Positions 7,472 to 16,512 of a stretch of 64,000 bases of DNA are shown here, piece after piece. Source of the DNA: Butyrivibrio sp. MB2005. GTDB lineage: Bacteria; Bacillota; Clostridia; Lachnospirales; Lachnospiraceae. Made by a program: the position numbers and the translations under genes. The notes beneath the pieces are model-generated. The model had not been told where the DNA came from. It saw only the letters and a list, made by a program, of their open reading frames with translations, and did not search any database. The stretch spans positions 74,979 through 138,978 of the forward strand of contig NZ_KE384158.1 of assembly GCF_000424285.1 (NCBI RefSeq). The letters run 5' to 3'. Every line of letters begins with the position of its first letter. Position 1 is the stretch's first letter.

Positions 7472-8530
7472 ATGAAAAAAGAACTCAAAACCTTGTCACG
7501 TTTAGTATTATACGTGGCAGCATTTTTACTCGTGTTTGGTCTTCGTGTTACATCTGCTAAAGCTTACACCACTATAACACAAACAGCACAGACACAGAAT
7601 TCAGTAACAATTAACTGGAATGCGATTGGAAGTAAGGACATAACAGTCAAATCTTTATATCTTGGTTATGCAGAGGATTCTAAAACTGCCTCAAGCAACG
7701 CTTTAGCACGACAGATTCCCATCGCTAACACAAATGCTACAAGCTATGTTTTTAATGGATTAAAGCCCGGAACAAAATATGAAGTATATCTTTATTGCGA
7801 TTATTCAAGGACAGTTCGAAAATACAATAGTAAAACAAGAAGATATGAAAGTACTATTGAAAACAAAACTGCTGTACTTCAAGATTCCGCAACCATTAAA
7901 ACCAATCCCGGTCAGGTAACAGGTCTTAACCAGCTTCGTTGGTACCGTTTCATCGAAGAGCTTGACATTGGTTGGGATAGACAGACCGCTGCAGATGGTT
8001 ATGAATACCTGTTCCAGAATCACAAGGGCAAGACAATTGATTCAGGAATAACAACAGGCACAGGCTTCTCAGAGAAAATCAAGAACTATGTCGTTTATAA
8101 GGCACAGGTTCGTTCTTATGCAACCATCAATGGTGTTACATACTATGGTGACTGGAGCCCGACTGCATTCTTCTTTACACAGCCCTCAAAGGGAGCAAGA
8201 GATGCTGTAGTTGGTGCTAAGATCAGCGGTTCCAAGCTCAAGGTTTCATGGAAGAAGATGGACGGTGTTTCAGGCTACAACGTATATGTATCTGATAAAG
8301 CTAATTCCGGCTATAAGAAGGTTAAGAGCGTAAAAGCAAACAAGGGCTCTGTAACAGTCAGCAAGTATGGCAAGAAGAAGTTTAAGAAGAACAAGACCTA
8401 TTACATATATGTTCAGGCTTACAAGAAAGTAAATGGCCAGACCTTCACAACAGGTGTTAACTACATAACAGTACTTAAGAGAAACAGCATCTCTTATATC
8501 TATTCTGATTCAAATGGCAGTTACAAGTAA
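7472..8530 (+). CDS. secreted fibronectin type III repeat protein
   Basis: A 352-residue exported protein. The signal peptide (hydrophobic LVLYVAAFLLVFGLRV, then SAKAY) is followed by a fibronectin-III-like domain (SVTINWNAIGSK ... LKPGTKYEVYLYC), a second degenerate one in the middle (LDIGWDRQTAADGYEYLF) and a third at the C-terminus (LKVSWKKMDGVSGYNVYVSD ... NKTYYIYVQAY). FN3 modules in such proteins act as spacers or adhesive/carbohydrate-binding parts. No catalytic domain and no sortase or S-layer signal is visible, so it may be released or bound through another partner. The C-terminal domain is very lysine-rich. It is monocistronic with its own terminator. Confidence 0.8.
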   Translation: MKKELKTLSRLVLYVAAFLLVFGLRVTSAKAYTTITQTAQTQNSVTINWNAIGSKDITVKSLYLGYAEDSKTASSNALARQIPIANTNATSYVFNGLKPGTKYEVYLYCDYSRTVRKYNSKTRRYESTIENKTAVLQDSATIKTNPGQVTGLNQLRWYRFIEELDIGWDRQTAADGYEYLFQNHKGKTIDSGITTGTGFSEKIKNYVVYKAQVRSYATINGVTYYGDWSPTAFFFTQPSKGARDAVVGAKISGSKLKVSWKKMDGVSGYNVYVSDKANSGYKKVKSVKANKGSVTVSKYGKKKFKKNKTYYIYVQAYKKVNGQTFTTGVNYITVLKRNSISYIYSDSNGSYK

Positions 8531-8587
8531 TTCTGATTTCCTGCGGCTAAAACTGCAAAATCATGTATTGCAAACGAACATAAACAT

Positions 8588-8620
8588 CGCCCGGATGAAT
8601 TTCATCCGGGCGGTATTTTA
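8588..8620 (+). terminator. terminator of the FN3 gene
   Basis: CGCCCGGATGAA and TTCATCCGGGCG form a strong stem (8588-8612) followed by GTATTTTA. It lies 57 bp after the stop. Confidence 0.75.
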
Positions 8621-8701
8621 ATGCCTAAATTCAAAAAACATGCACTCTTAACTTGACATACTCTCACAGTTTTTCAAGCTATCAAAAATTCTGATCATCC
8701 A

Positions 8702-10453
8702 TCATAAATCGGTACAAACCCGATCTTTTCCTGATTCTTTTGCTTCATACAGGAACTTGTCTACTCTATCCAGTGTGTCCTGTATAGCTTCATCGCTGTG
8801 ATGGCTGGTAGCACCAACACTGATGGTGACCAACATATCATTTTTTGAGTTTTCTCTTACTCTACTGTGGATTGTGTCAGCAATTTCTTTTACCTTGGAT
8901 ACTTCATGACCTGAAATAAATACCATGAACTCTTCACCACCCCAGCGCCCGGCTTCTGCATTTGGGATATCAGAAATATAATCTGAAAGTGTATCAGCAA
9001 TGTATTTTAAAATTGCATCACCTTTAGAATGTCCGTACCTATCATTTATTTTCTTAAAATCATCCACATCAAACATTATAAGATGCCAGTTAAGGTCTTC
9101 ACCCGAAACCGATTCATTATTCTCATATATAAGCCGTTCTATTGCACCACGGTTTAAAAGACCTGTCAGTGCATCATGTGACGCTTTATAGAGCATTTCA
9201 TTTAACTGCTCATTCTTTTCCATTATTTCTTCAGTAATTGTATTGATAAATATTGCAAGCCTCGCAGTAACCGGCAGGTTTGTACTTAGCTCAGCTTCGT
9301 GAAAATCAAAATTCGGCACAATACCGGGCGGACCTTCTCTCATAGCTACAGTCACGATGGAAAGATTATTAATTAGTGACATTCCCTTATACCTGAGAAT
9401 CTCACCAAGTGCGCTAAAACCTGTTGATTCCATATGTTTGGATATTAGTGATACTTCAATATTTTCATTTTCTGCCCAAAAAAGCTTTCGTCCCATGCAG
9501 TTAACCATATTTACTACCTGGGGTGCAAATTCAAGTATCATCTGAATAGTCTGCTTAGTATGCTTGATGATTCGTCTGGGATCACCGAATGTCAATCTGA
9601 CGAAACTACCTTGCGGAATGTTAGATGACATCACAATAGATCCGTCAGGATTCACGGATTTAGCATGCCTTATATAGGCAGTATCTTTACCTACACTAAC
9701 TTCCCAGGGAAACTCTAAGGCATCATAAAAGAAGTTTTGATCCTTTTTTATATGAAGGTAATGGTTATAAACCTCATAAGCCGGCTTACCATCCAGTTCA
9801 TAAACAACACAGCCTTCGGCTTTGGTAACTTCTAGCGGATAACCTATAGGCTTCCATCCAAACATTCTGTTTGCCTGGATATGCAGGTCTTTTCCCTTGT
9901 AAATAACATATGCAGAGCCCGTATAACTAATGGTTCCATCACCTGCAAAAACAAAGGGCTTATGATTATCATCACCTACTGCTACGCCGCCAAAAATAAC
10001 AATATTTTCAGGTAGATTGTCAACGATTTCAGCGGCATTCTCAAACTCATCATTAGTAGCAACTGTAAGGATTTCAATGCCCTTGATGTGAGGTATACTC
10101 TTTACCTCATTAAATACAGCGACAGCATCTAATTCTTCAGTATGATCATAGGTTGTACGAACTTCTATGCCGGTACCGGGATCATCAAAAACCATGGCTG
10201 TAACTACTATATCTTTATCATTTATCTTACCATTCAAAATTTCACCGGTTGCGCTGCATCCGATAACAGGAATAGCAGGAGCCTTTTCTTTCAAAACACT
10301 TCTGATATAATCCAGTTTTTTAAGATTGTTTTCGTAGTCATAAGGAACATAAACATGGAATAAAGCAGTCCTATTATTTGAATTAATATGATCTACCCAA
10401 CTTTGAATCGTTGTCTCAAATATGTCATTTAAAGATGTCTGTAATAGTTTCAA
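8702..10453 (-). CDS. FIST sensor domain diguanylate cyclase (GGDEF)
   Basis: A 583-residue signalling protein. Residues 1-390 match the FIST N and C sensory domains (VIGCSATGEI near 72, FGGVAVGDDNHK near 155, then a long C-terminal FIST part), which are thought to bind small ligands such as amino acids. A short helical linker leads to a GGDEF domain from about residue 420, with DALTGLLNR, a GRWGGEEF active loop and ISVGAT, so c-di-GMP synthesis is expected. There are no membrane segments. The start is TTG: GGGAGAG lies 6-7 nt upstream and no ATG fits. It stands alone between the FN3 and BspA-like genes. Confidence 0.88.
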   Translation of the reverse strand: MKLLQTSLNDIFETTIQSWVDHINSNNRTALFHVYVPYDYENNLKKLDYIRSVLKEKAPAIPVIGCSATGEILNGKINDKDIVVTAMVFDDPGTGIEVRTTYDHTEELDAVAVFNEVKSIPHIKGIEILTVATNDEFENAAEIVDNLPENIVIFGGVAVGDDNHKPFVFAGDGTISYTGSAYVIYKGKDLHIQANRMFGWKPIGYPLEVTKAEGCVVYELDGKPAYEVYNHYLHIKKDQNFFYDALEFPWEVSVGKDTAYIRHAKSVNPDGSIVMSSNIPQGSFVRLTFGDPRRIIKHTKQTIQMILEFAPQVVNMVNCMGRKLFWAENENIEVSLISKHMESTGFSALGEILRYKGMSLINNLSIVTVAMREGPPGIVPNFDFHEAELSTNLPVTARLAIFINTITEEIMEKNEQLNEMLYKASHDALTGLLNRGAIERLIYENNESVSGEDLNWHLIMFDVDDFKKINDRYGHSKGDAILKYIADTLSDYISDIPNAEAGRWGGEEFMVFISGHEVSKVKEIADTIHSRVRENSKNDMLVTISVGATSHHSDEAIQDTLDRVDKFLYEAKESGKDRVCTDL

Positions 10454-10601
10454 ACCGGTCTCTCCCGCTTAAATACACTATATTACAAATATATTGTAAC
10501 TCAAAAGTATGGTATATATTGATAAAATAAGTCTAAAATATATTTTATGTGTAACCCAAAGCGCTTGTCCCCCATCAAAAAGTCTGATTATCCCCTAGAC
10601 A

Positions 10602-10631
10602 TAAAAGGCTGTCACACATAGTGCAGCAGCC
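10602..10631 (-). terminator. terminator of the BspA-like gene
   Basis: On the minus strand GGCTGCTGCAC pairs with GTGTGACAGCC (one 2-nt mismatch) and is followed by TTTTATG. It lies about 20 bp after the stop. The rest of the 196-bp gap holds the leader of the FIST-GGDEF gene. Confidence 0.6.
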
Positions 10632-10649
10632 TCCGTTAAATACCATAAT

Positions 10650-13600
10650 TTACTTTACAGATCCATTTGTCTGCTTCTTTACTTTTTCTACTACCTTCTT
10701 CTTGTCTTTCTTCTTAAGGCCTTTTACCTTAATACTGCAATCAGAATGCACCTTCTTAAATGCAGATTTTCCAACAGTAAGTGATTTATTAGCTTTGAGT
10801 GTGACACTCTTAAGCTTTGAACAGCCATAAAATGCCTTGCTTCCAATCTTTGTAATTGATGAAGGTATGGTCACTTTCTGAAGCTTCTTAAGTCCCTTAA
10901 AGGCTTTTGAATTTATTTCAGTAACAGAATAAGCCTTATTCTCATATACAACTGATGAAGGAATCGTAAGTGATTTAGCGTTTTTATTCTCAAGCCCTGT
11001 GATCTTCACAGTACCCTCACCGGTAACCTTGTATTCTTTTCCAGCGCTTGTGAACTCAGTTCCTACTTCAACTACAGCCTCATTATTTACCTGAGCATTA
11101 CTGCTGTTTTCAGTTTCAGCTGTATTCTGCTGTACATTAGCGGCTTCGCCATTCTGGTTCTGATTAGGCTTATTTTCGCTATCCCCATCATTTGAATTCT
11201 GGCTCTCAGAATCATTAACTGAAGATACAGAATCATTTGTATAATTTACATCAATGGTTCTGTCATCACATTCTCCATCATTATCAGAATCCAGTTTGAT
11301 TTCTACTTTGCTATCAGCTGCTGAATCGTTAATTGTAACGGTTTTTGCATCTATATCAGCTACTTTACCGTCCTTGTCTTCTACATATAATTCAGCATCA
11401 AGCTCTGCATCACTATTTATAAGTACCTGGCCATTATTAGTTGATACTTCTATAGCTTTTCCTGATTCCTTAACATTTCCCTTAAGCACAGTTCCAAATG
11501 AAGCACCATTATCATTTACAGTCTCAACTTCTATAGAACTTCCACCAACAGCCTCGATTCTGTAATCATCAGTATTTACATCATAAAATACCTTAACCGG
11601 CTCTTTGGAATCTGACTTAAAGGTTATAACCTGATTCTGAGTTTCATATGTAAACTCTACGCCATCCTCATCGGGAGTAATCTCTATCGGCTCGCTGCTG
11701 TCGTAAGACTCATCAGTATAATCTACAAAGTACTCTTCATTAGCAACCGCTTCATCACCAGAGATTATTCCAATCTTTGTTAAGAAGTCACCAATTTTCT
11801 TGATAGTACCCTTAGCGACACTGATGATGTTGTAACCATTTTTCTTAGCTTTGAAAGTTCCAAAAAAGTACAGCTGATCGATATCATCAAATATCGCTAA
11901 TACTTTGGAGCCATCTATTGGTCGAGAATCAAGTTCCCCGCCGCAAGTATTAGTCATTTTCAAATAGTTTTCACTTACATATATATCGTAATCAGATAAA
12001 CTACCTTTATTCGATGCATATAAATCAGAAAGTTCCATCCCTTCACAACTCTCAATATTATATACACTAATTTTCCACGTATATTTTGTTCCCTCTATAA
12101 CCTTGTTTACTGCTTCACATCCATCGATAACAACAGCATGGTCTCCTCCTTCTACAGTCATCCCTTCTGCTTTGTATCCTGGAACATTATATACTAGCAT
12201 CGCAGGGCCCTCTTCCTTTACCTTCAGTGCCCTATTTACAAGTTTAATTAGTTTATATTCACCATCATATTTACTGTACTCTTTTAATACATTTTTGAAT
12301 GCAGTTGTATTCTGGGACATTTGCAACAAAGTAAGAATTTCACTATCTTTCGCATTTTTAGGGTCAAAATCATGTATTTTCTTATTCGAATTCAATCGTC
12401 CTGCATGTGCACCTAATTGCGCAAGTGAAATACCAAAGCATATGCCTTTATAATCAGGCTTCATCATAACTTTGAAGATATCTTTTAAATTCTTGTATTC
12501 AGTCTTGCTTAACTTGCTCTTAAGCTCTTTCCACTTTAAATCAGATACGGTATATGTACTACGATTAAAATCACCATTGTAAAAACTAGCCATTTCATCA
12601 TTGTACTGTATCTCATAAGGAAACTGGTAAAAACCATATACCTTCTCATAATTCTCTGCATTATCGCCGATTTCTATTTTTTTACCAAATCTCTTCTTTG
12701 TAAACCATCCGCTCACTGTATAGCCATCACTGCCATACATATAATAATCATATGGCTTGTAATTAGGCAGTATATCGATTTTATCCAAGTATTGGAAGGA
12801 AAATGGCTCAGAGTTTTCATCATCATAAAACTCTATGCGCTTTTCATCTGCCGGGTGTACGGCCTGTAAAATGCAGTTCTTGGGGGTATTTAAGTCAATT
12901 CCCCTATAATATTTCTGACTATCTCCATCGTATTCGTTGAATAAAGAACCGGTTAAAAAGATATAAGGATTACGGCAATCTTCGCATTTGATGATAATAT
13001 CTTCAAAGTTTTCAAACATTGATAACTGAGCTCTCTCATCAAACAGTTTAAAATTCTCAGCACCCTCTTTCATATATCTTGAACATAAATTTCCAAAACT
13101 ATATTCATATTCTTCAGGCAAACAATCTATTATCCATTTAGATTCTTTAAAGCTAACTACGTTAAGATTTGGACATCCTGCAAAAATGCCTTCGATACCA
13201 GCGATATTAACTCCATTTATATTTACAGAATTCAAGTTCACGCATTCTGAAAACATTCCTCCTACAGTCATGTAATAGCCATCATCATAATTATAGGTGT
13301 AATCCGAATAACTACATCCTATATCCACATTTTCAAGATTGTGACAACCTTCAAACATTCCGTTTGCATAAACAGTTCCGCTGCCATATGTAAGCCTAAC
13401 TTCCCTAAGTCCATCACACTTGCAAAACATATGGTCATAATTACCATCATTAAGATATAATTCTGATATTTTGCTTAAGTTCTGAGCTCCTGCGAACATC
13501 GCACCATAATTGTTTGTTTGTGGAATTATGGATCCACAAACATATTTAATGCCTGATTCCATAAACATATATGAAACTGACTCAACATCGTTGAAATCAC

Positions 13601-14651
13601 AACCAGCCAAATTATAGAACTCTGATACAAATCCTCTAAATAACAATTCAGCATTACCATGTGCACTTATATTATTAGAGCCGCACACATCACCCCAACG
13701 TGATCCTACAGACATAGGTAGGGGATCAGGTTGGTCATACCAGTCAGGATAAATTCGCTGTGCTACTGCTGTAATTCGTGAAAAGGCTATGCCTGATTCG
13801 TGAGCATATGGACTATTTTCCAATTCTTTGAGCATCCCAAGAGTTGAAGAATAGCTTCCGCCAAAGCAAACTGCAATGGCCTTATTTCTTGTTTCATCAC
13901 AAAAGAAATCACTTGATAAATTGATCTCAACATTATAATTATTTCCATCAACTACAGCCCCGGAAGGTATGATCATAAGACCATCACCAAATTCGAAGGA
14001 TGTATTCTTATCAAGAACTAATGTATCACCTTCTATATGGTACTCAAAGTTTCTAAGCCAGGGTGTTCCGGTCTCACTATAGTATGGATTTGATGCATAG
14101 AGTTTTTTAAGGTATTTTTCATAATCCTCATCGCTGTCAAAATCCCACTCACTAGCATTAACAGTAGGCAGTTCGCTATTTTCATCAGGTTCCGCAACGG
14201 CGGTTTCACCAGTGCCTTCAGCTTTCTCAGAATTTTCATCTGCCTGAGTTTCATCGTTTACCTTATCTGTTTCGGTACTATCATCTTTAGAAGTACCATC
14301 CTCAAATGTATCTCCATTTGAAGCTCCATCACCTGAATTATCATCTGTCAGAGCTTCACTAGTTGATCCTTCTGAAGCATCATCTGTCGGAGCTTCTCTA
14401 GTAGTTCCGTCTGATGCGCCTTCATTATTCTGCTCATCAGAGCTTCCGGACGAACTTTCAGAATCAGATGATGAACTGTCTTCAGTATCAGATTCTGCGT
14501 TATTTAAGTTTTCTTCAGTGGATACATTTTCTGATTCTTCAGACTGATATGATGATCCTGACTCAGCTGAAGCTGAAATACTGCCGGAACCAATGACAGC
14601 CTGAGTAGCCAATGACAAAGAAATTGCCATCGCAAGAAACCTTTTCTTCAT
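10650..14651 (-). CDS. large secreted BspA-like leucine-rich repeat protein with papain-like centre
   Basis: A 1333-residue exported surface protein. A signal peptide (to SISASAES) is followed by about 140 residues of Ser/Glu/Asp/Thr-rich spacer. Residues 175-560 show BspA-type repeats with the recurring pattern MFxxCxxL (MFSECVNL, MFEGCHNL, MFAGAQNL). Around residue 735 GICFGISLAQL and near 840 GGDHAVVIDG, followed by VYNIES, look like the Cys, His and Asn blocks of a papain/C39-like cysteine peptidase. A second acidic spacer precedes C-terminal LRR_5 repeats (ITKIGSKAFYGCSKL) and a Lys-rich end. BspA repeats often mediate binding; the peptidase reading is an inference. A GGGAGG site precedes the ATG. 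Confidence 0.78.
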   Translation of the reverse strand: MKKRFLAMAISLSLATQAVIGSGSISASAESGSSYQSEESENVSTEENLNNAESDTEDSSSSDSESSSGSSDEQNNEGASDGTTREAPTDDASEGSTSEALTDDNSGDGASNGDTFEDGTSKDDSTETDKVNDETQADENSEKAEGTGETAVAEPDENSELPTVNASEWDFDSDEDYEKYLKKLYASNPYYSETGTPWLRNFEYHIEGDTLVLDKNTSFEFGDGLMIIPSGAVVDGNNYNVEINLSSDFFCDETRNKAIAVCFGGSYSSTLGMLKELENSPYAHESGIAFSRITAVAQRIYPDWYDQPDPLPMSVGSRWGDVCGSNNISAHGNAELLFRGFVSEFYNLAGCDFNDVESVSYMFMESGIKYVCGSIIPQTNNYGAMFAGAQNLSKISELYLNDGNYDHMFCKCDGLREVRLTYGSGTVYANGMFEGCHNLENVDIGCSYSDYTYNYDDGYYMTVGGMFSECVNLNSVNINGVNIAGIEGIFAGCPNLNVVSFKESKWIIDCLPEEYEYSFGNLCSRYMKEGAENFKLFDERAQLSMFENFEDIIIKCEDCRNPYIFLTGSLFNEYDGDSQKYYRGIDLNTPKNCILQAVHPADEKRIEFYDDENSEPFSFQYLDKIDILPNYKPYDYYMYGSDGYTVSGWFTKKRFGKKIEIGDNAENYEKVYGFYQFPYEIQYNDEMASFYNGDFNRSTYTVSDLKWKELKSKLSKTEYKNLKDIFKVMMKPDYKGICFGISLAQLGAHAGRLNSNKKIHDFDPKNAKDSEILTLLQMSQNTTAFKNVLKEYSKYDGEYKLIKLVNRALKVKEEGPAMLVYNVPGYKAEGMTVEGGDHAVVIDGCEAVNKVIEGTKYTWKISVYNIESCEGMELSDLYASNKGSLSDYDIYVSENYLKMTNTCGGELDSRPIDGSKVLAIFDDIDQLYFFGTFKAKKNGYNIISVAKGTIKKIGDFLTKIGIISGDEAVANEEYFVDYTDESYDSSEPIEITPDEDGVEFTYETQNQVITFKSDSKEPVKVFYDVNTDDYRIEAVGGSSIEVETVNDNGASFGTVLKGNVKESGKAIEVSTNNGQVLINSDAELDAELYVEDKDGKVADIDAKTVTINDSAADSKVEIKLDSDNDGECDDRTIDVNYTNDSVSSVNDSESQNSNDGDSENKPNQNQNGEAANVQQNTAETENSSNAQVNNEAVVEVGTEFTSAGKEYKVTGEGTVKITGLENKNAKSLTIPSSVVYENKAYSVTEINSKAFKGLKKLQKVTIPSSITKIGSKAFYGCSKLKSVTLKANKSLTVGKSAFKKVHSDCSIKVKGLKKKDKKKVVEKVKKQTNGSVK

Positions 14652-14674
14652 TTTAACCTCCCATAAAAGTAATC

Positions 14675-14737
14675 AGGCATTGGGCTGCTGGTTCAGCAAT
14701 ATATCCCCATATACACTGCTATTACTTTCCAATGCCT
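14675..14737. repeat. structured leader inverted repeat before the BspA-like gene
   Basis: AGGCATTGG (14675-14683) and CCAATGCCT (14729-14737) close a 63-nt element in the 5' leader on the minus strand. Inside, TATAT/ATATA with flanking AGCA/TGCT could form a second arm. It ends about 20 nt before the ribosome site, so it might affect translation. I cannot match it to a known riboswitch class. Confidence 0.45.
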
Positions 14738-14766
14738 ATTCGTGTTATCAATGCAAATTATATCAA

Positions 14767-14803
14767 AAAAACTGCCACCACGTAACATTCATGGTGACAG
14801 TTT
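14767..14803 (-). terminator. terminator of the 224-residue secreted-protein gene
   Basis: On the minus strand AAACTGTCACCA pairs with TGGTGGCAGTTT (one wobble) and is followed by TTTT. It lies about 34 bp past the stop at 14837. Confidence 0.8.
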
Positions 14804-14836
14804 ATAATTCTAAAGCAATAAATATTTTAGTCGAAA

Positions 14837-15511
14837 TTACTGAACCTTTGTAGCTACGATGTTCTTCTTGTTGCCACCAAATCCAGCCTGCTTCCAGTTG
14901 ATAGTACCATACTTATACTGGATCTCCTTTGTTGAAGTAAGCTGACCGTTCTTAAGACCTGCAATACCTACATATACATCTGTCTCATAAGTAGGAACAT
15001 CTACATAGAAGCTGAATGTTCTTGTCTTAGGATAACGGAATGTATCATGATATCTGTACCAGCCCTTTGTGTAGTTAGATGTCTTCTTATACTTACCGGA
15101 ATCTTTAACCTGATAATCATAAGAATCAATTGCTGCCTTTACACCATTGATATCGTTACCCTGGCTGTCTGTAAGTACAAGAGCTGTTGAATACCAGTTA
15201 TTGAACCACTTCTTTCTGTACTCTTTGCTAAGTCCGTTAGCTTCTGCCTGAGAAATCTTTGTGTTCTTAACTGTAATAGTTACGTGATAAACATTGAAAC
15301 CGTTTGTTGTTCCAACATAAGACATCTCGTTGAACTTTACCTTAGCTGTATGCTTGCCGGCACCTTTATAAAGCTTCATCTGTACGGTCTTTGTCTTACC
15401 AACGCCTGCTGTAGTAATCTTAGCTGCAGCTTCAGCTGTCTGCGGTACACATGTTAATGCAATTGCAAATGCAAGAAACATAGCCACAAGTGATCTTATA
15501 ATTTTCTTCAT
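14837..15511 (-). CDS. secreted protein of unknown function
   Basis: A 224-residue exported protein I do not recognise. The signal peptide is clear (MKKIIRSLVAMFLAFAIALT, cleavage near AEAAAK). The mature part is rich in Lys, Tyr and Thr and looks like a beta-sandwich: TVQMKLYKGAGKHTAKVKF, NVYHVTITVKN, TFSFYVDVPTYETDVYVGI. There are no cysteines in the mature protein and no catalytic motif. GAGGG lies before the ATG. It has its own terminator, so it is monocistronic. A surface or matrix role is possible but not shown. Confidence 0.7.
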   Translation of the reverse strand: MKKIIRSLVAMFLAFAIALTCVPQTAEAAAKITTAGVGKTKTVQMKLYKGAGKHTAKVKFNEMSYVGTTNGFNVYHVTITVKNTKISQAEANGLSKEYRKKWFNNWYSTALVLTDSQGNDINGVKAAIDSYDYQVKDSGKYKKTSNYTKGWYRYHDTFRYPKTRTFSFYVDVPTYETDVYVGIAGLKNGQLTSTKEIQYKYGTINWKQAGFGGNKKNIVATKVQ

Positions 15512-15656
15512 TTTTCCCTCTTTCCGAAATCCTCAAAACCCATTCACAAGTCCTCCCTTGTATAACGCGAGAATCTCTTTTGAATTATATTCACAACGTA
15601 AAATATAATAACATAAAATGTGTCGTTTGTGTGAACTAATTATTTATTATTTCTTA

Positions 15657-15705
15657 ATAAAAGAAACCGGCATCCAATCGTTTCCTTGAACAACTGCATG
15701 CCGGC
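15657..15705 (-). terminator. terminator of folT
   Basis: On the minus strand CCGGCAT and ATGCCGG form a stem with a 24-nt loop, followed by TTTCTTTT. It overlaps the region just after the folT stop at 15711. Confidence 0.65.
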
Positions 15706-15710
15706 GAACA

Positions 15711-16289
15711 TTACCGGAACATCGGTCTTATCGTTTTATCGATAGCTTTTAACATTACAAAAGTAATAAAGGTATCAATCGGAAGCATTACAGAATTGGA
15801 AATAATTCTTCCGGGGAGCATTGCAAGGATTGCCTGACCATACAGGAGCTTAAGCCATATGGAGTTGAGGCAGATATTTACGAAAATCTTTACTATGAGC
15901 TGTGCAGTAAGCACTCTTGCAATTGTGATATTCTTCTTATAAAAAGCATAACCATAGATAATTCCGCCAAGAGCTGCACTGATTGTAAAGCCGGGGAAGA
16001 AATCACCTGTGGGTTTAAGAAACCACTTGATCACATCAAGGGCAGCTCCGAAAATCGCTCCTACAGCAGGTCCAAAGAGATAATCCACAATCTGATTGGG
16101 GAGTCCTGAAAAACCAATCCTAATGTAGTTTCCGATGTTAAAAGTAGCAACATAGCCAAGGATAATTGCTATAGCTGCAAGCATTCCGCAGAATGTAACA
16201 TTTCTAAGATGCTTGAATTCCTTCAGGGATGCAATCCATCTGTTTACTGCTACTTCGTTTGTTTCTTTTGATAGATAATTTTGTGACAT
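15711..16289 (-). CDS. folT: ECF transporter S component for folate
   Basis: A 192-residue integral membrane substrate-binding (S) component of an energy-coupling factor transporter. It shows the usual six hydrophobic segments, beginning LRNVTFCGMLAAIAIILGYV, and the folate-type stretch FFPGFTISAALGGIIYG. The THF riboswitch in front makes folate the likely substrate. The shared ECF module (EcfA1/A2/T) is not in this window. A frame runs 12 codons further upstream to 16325, but it crosses the regulatory hairpin; AAGGAGGTG lies 7 nt before the ATG at 16289, so I use that start. Confidence 0.9.
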   Translation of the reverse strand: MSQNYLSKETNEVAVNRWIASLKEFKHLRNVTFCGMLAAIAIILGYVATFNIGNYIRIGFSGLPNQIVDYLFGPAVGAIFGAALDVIKWFLKPTGDFFPGFTISAALGGIIYGYAFYKKNITIARVLTAQLIVKIFVNICLNSIWLKLLYGQAILAMLPGRIISNSVMLPIDTFITFVMLKAIDKTIRPMFR

Positions 16290-16296
16290 AATAAAA

Positions 16297-16334
16297 CACC
16301 TCCTTTGCAGACACGCATTCTGCACAAGGAGGTG
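16297..16334 (-). promoter_or_regulatory. hairpin that sequesters the folT ribosome site
   Basis: The folT Shine-Dalgarno AAGGAGGTG (plus 16297-16305) is perfectly complementary to CACCTCCTT (plus 16326-16334). The pairing continues with TGCAG/CTGCA across a 9-nt loop and a single bulge, giving about 14 bp. A small competing stem (GTGC/GCAC) lies just upstream and shares bases with the anti-SD. This is the expression platform expected for ligand-controlled translation. Confidence 0.85.
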
Positions 16335-16352
16335 CTAATAAGCACATTCTAT

Positions 16353-16450
16353 ATGCAGCAGCGGGATGCGAACCTGACACCGCGGTTTCCCTTCGTCCAT
16401 CTGTCAACTCCCTGTACAGACAGCACTTAACGCGTCAAATTCTACTCTGC
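16353..16450 (-). promoter_or_regulatory. tetrahydrofolate (THF) riboswitch
   Basis: On the minus strand the element opens with GCAGAGTAGA and closes with CCCGCTGCTGC. It contains the conserved GCGTTAAGTG block and the GGACGAAGGGAAACCGCGG and GGTTCGCATCCCGCT blocks that define the folT/THF aptamer. It lies directly before folT, the classic target gene. Binding of THF is expected to favour the SD-sequestering hairpin and shut folT off. Confidence 0.93.
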
Positions 16451-16476
16451 TAATAAATATTTTAGTTTCCAGATTC

Positions 16477-16504
16477 ATTATAGCAACAAAGTCGGCGCCG
16501 TCAA
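16477..16504 (-). promoter_or_regulatory. folT promoter
   Basis: TTGACG (-35, plus 16499-16504) and a perfect TATAAT (-10, plus 16477-16482) with 16-bp spacing on the minus strand, ending about 27 bp before the riboswitch. It starts right after the gpsA stop, so folT has its own promoter. Confidence 0.75.
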
Positions 16505-16512
16505 CAGGAATT

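Noticed and set aside
14675-14737. known riboswitch in front of the BspA-like gene
   Set aside because: The inverted repeat is clear, but I could not match the conserved bases of c-di-GMP or other classes, so it is listed only as a structured leader.
16204-16407. 67-codon frame over the folT leader
   Set aside because: It runs through the THF aptamer and the anti-SD hairpin, which explain the sequence better.
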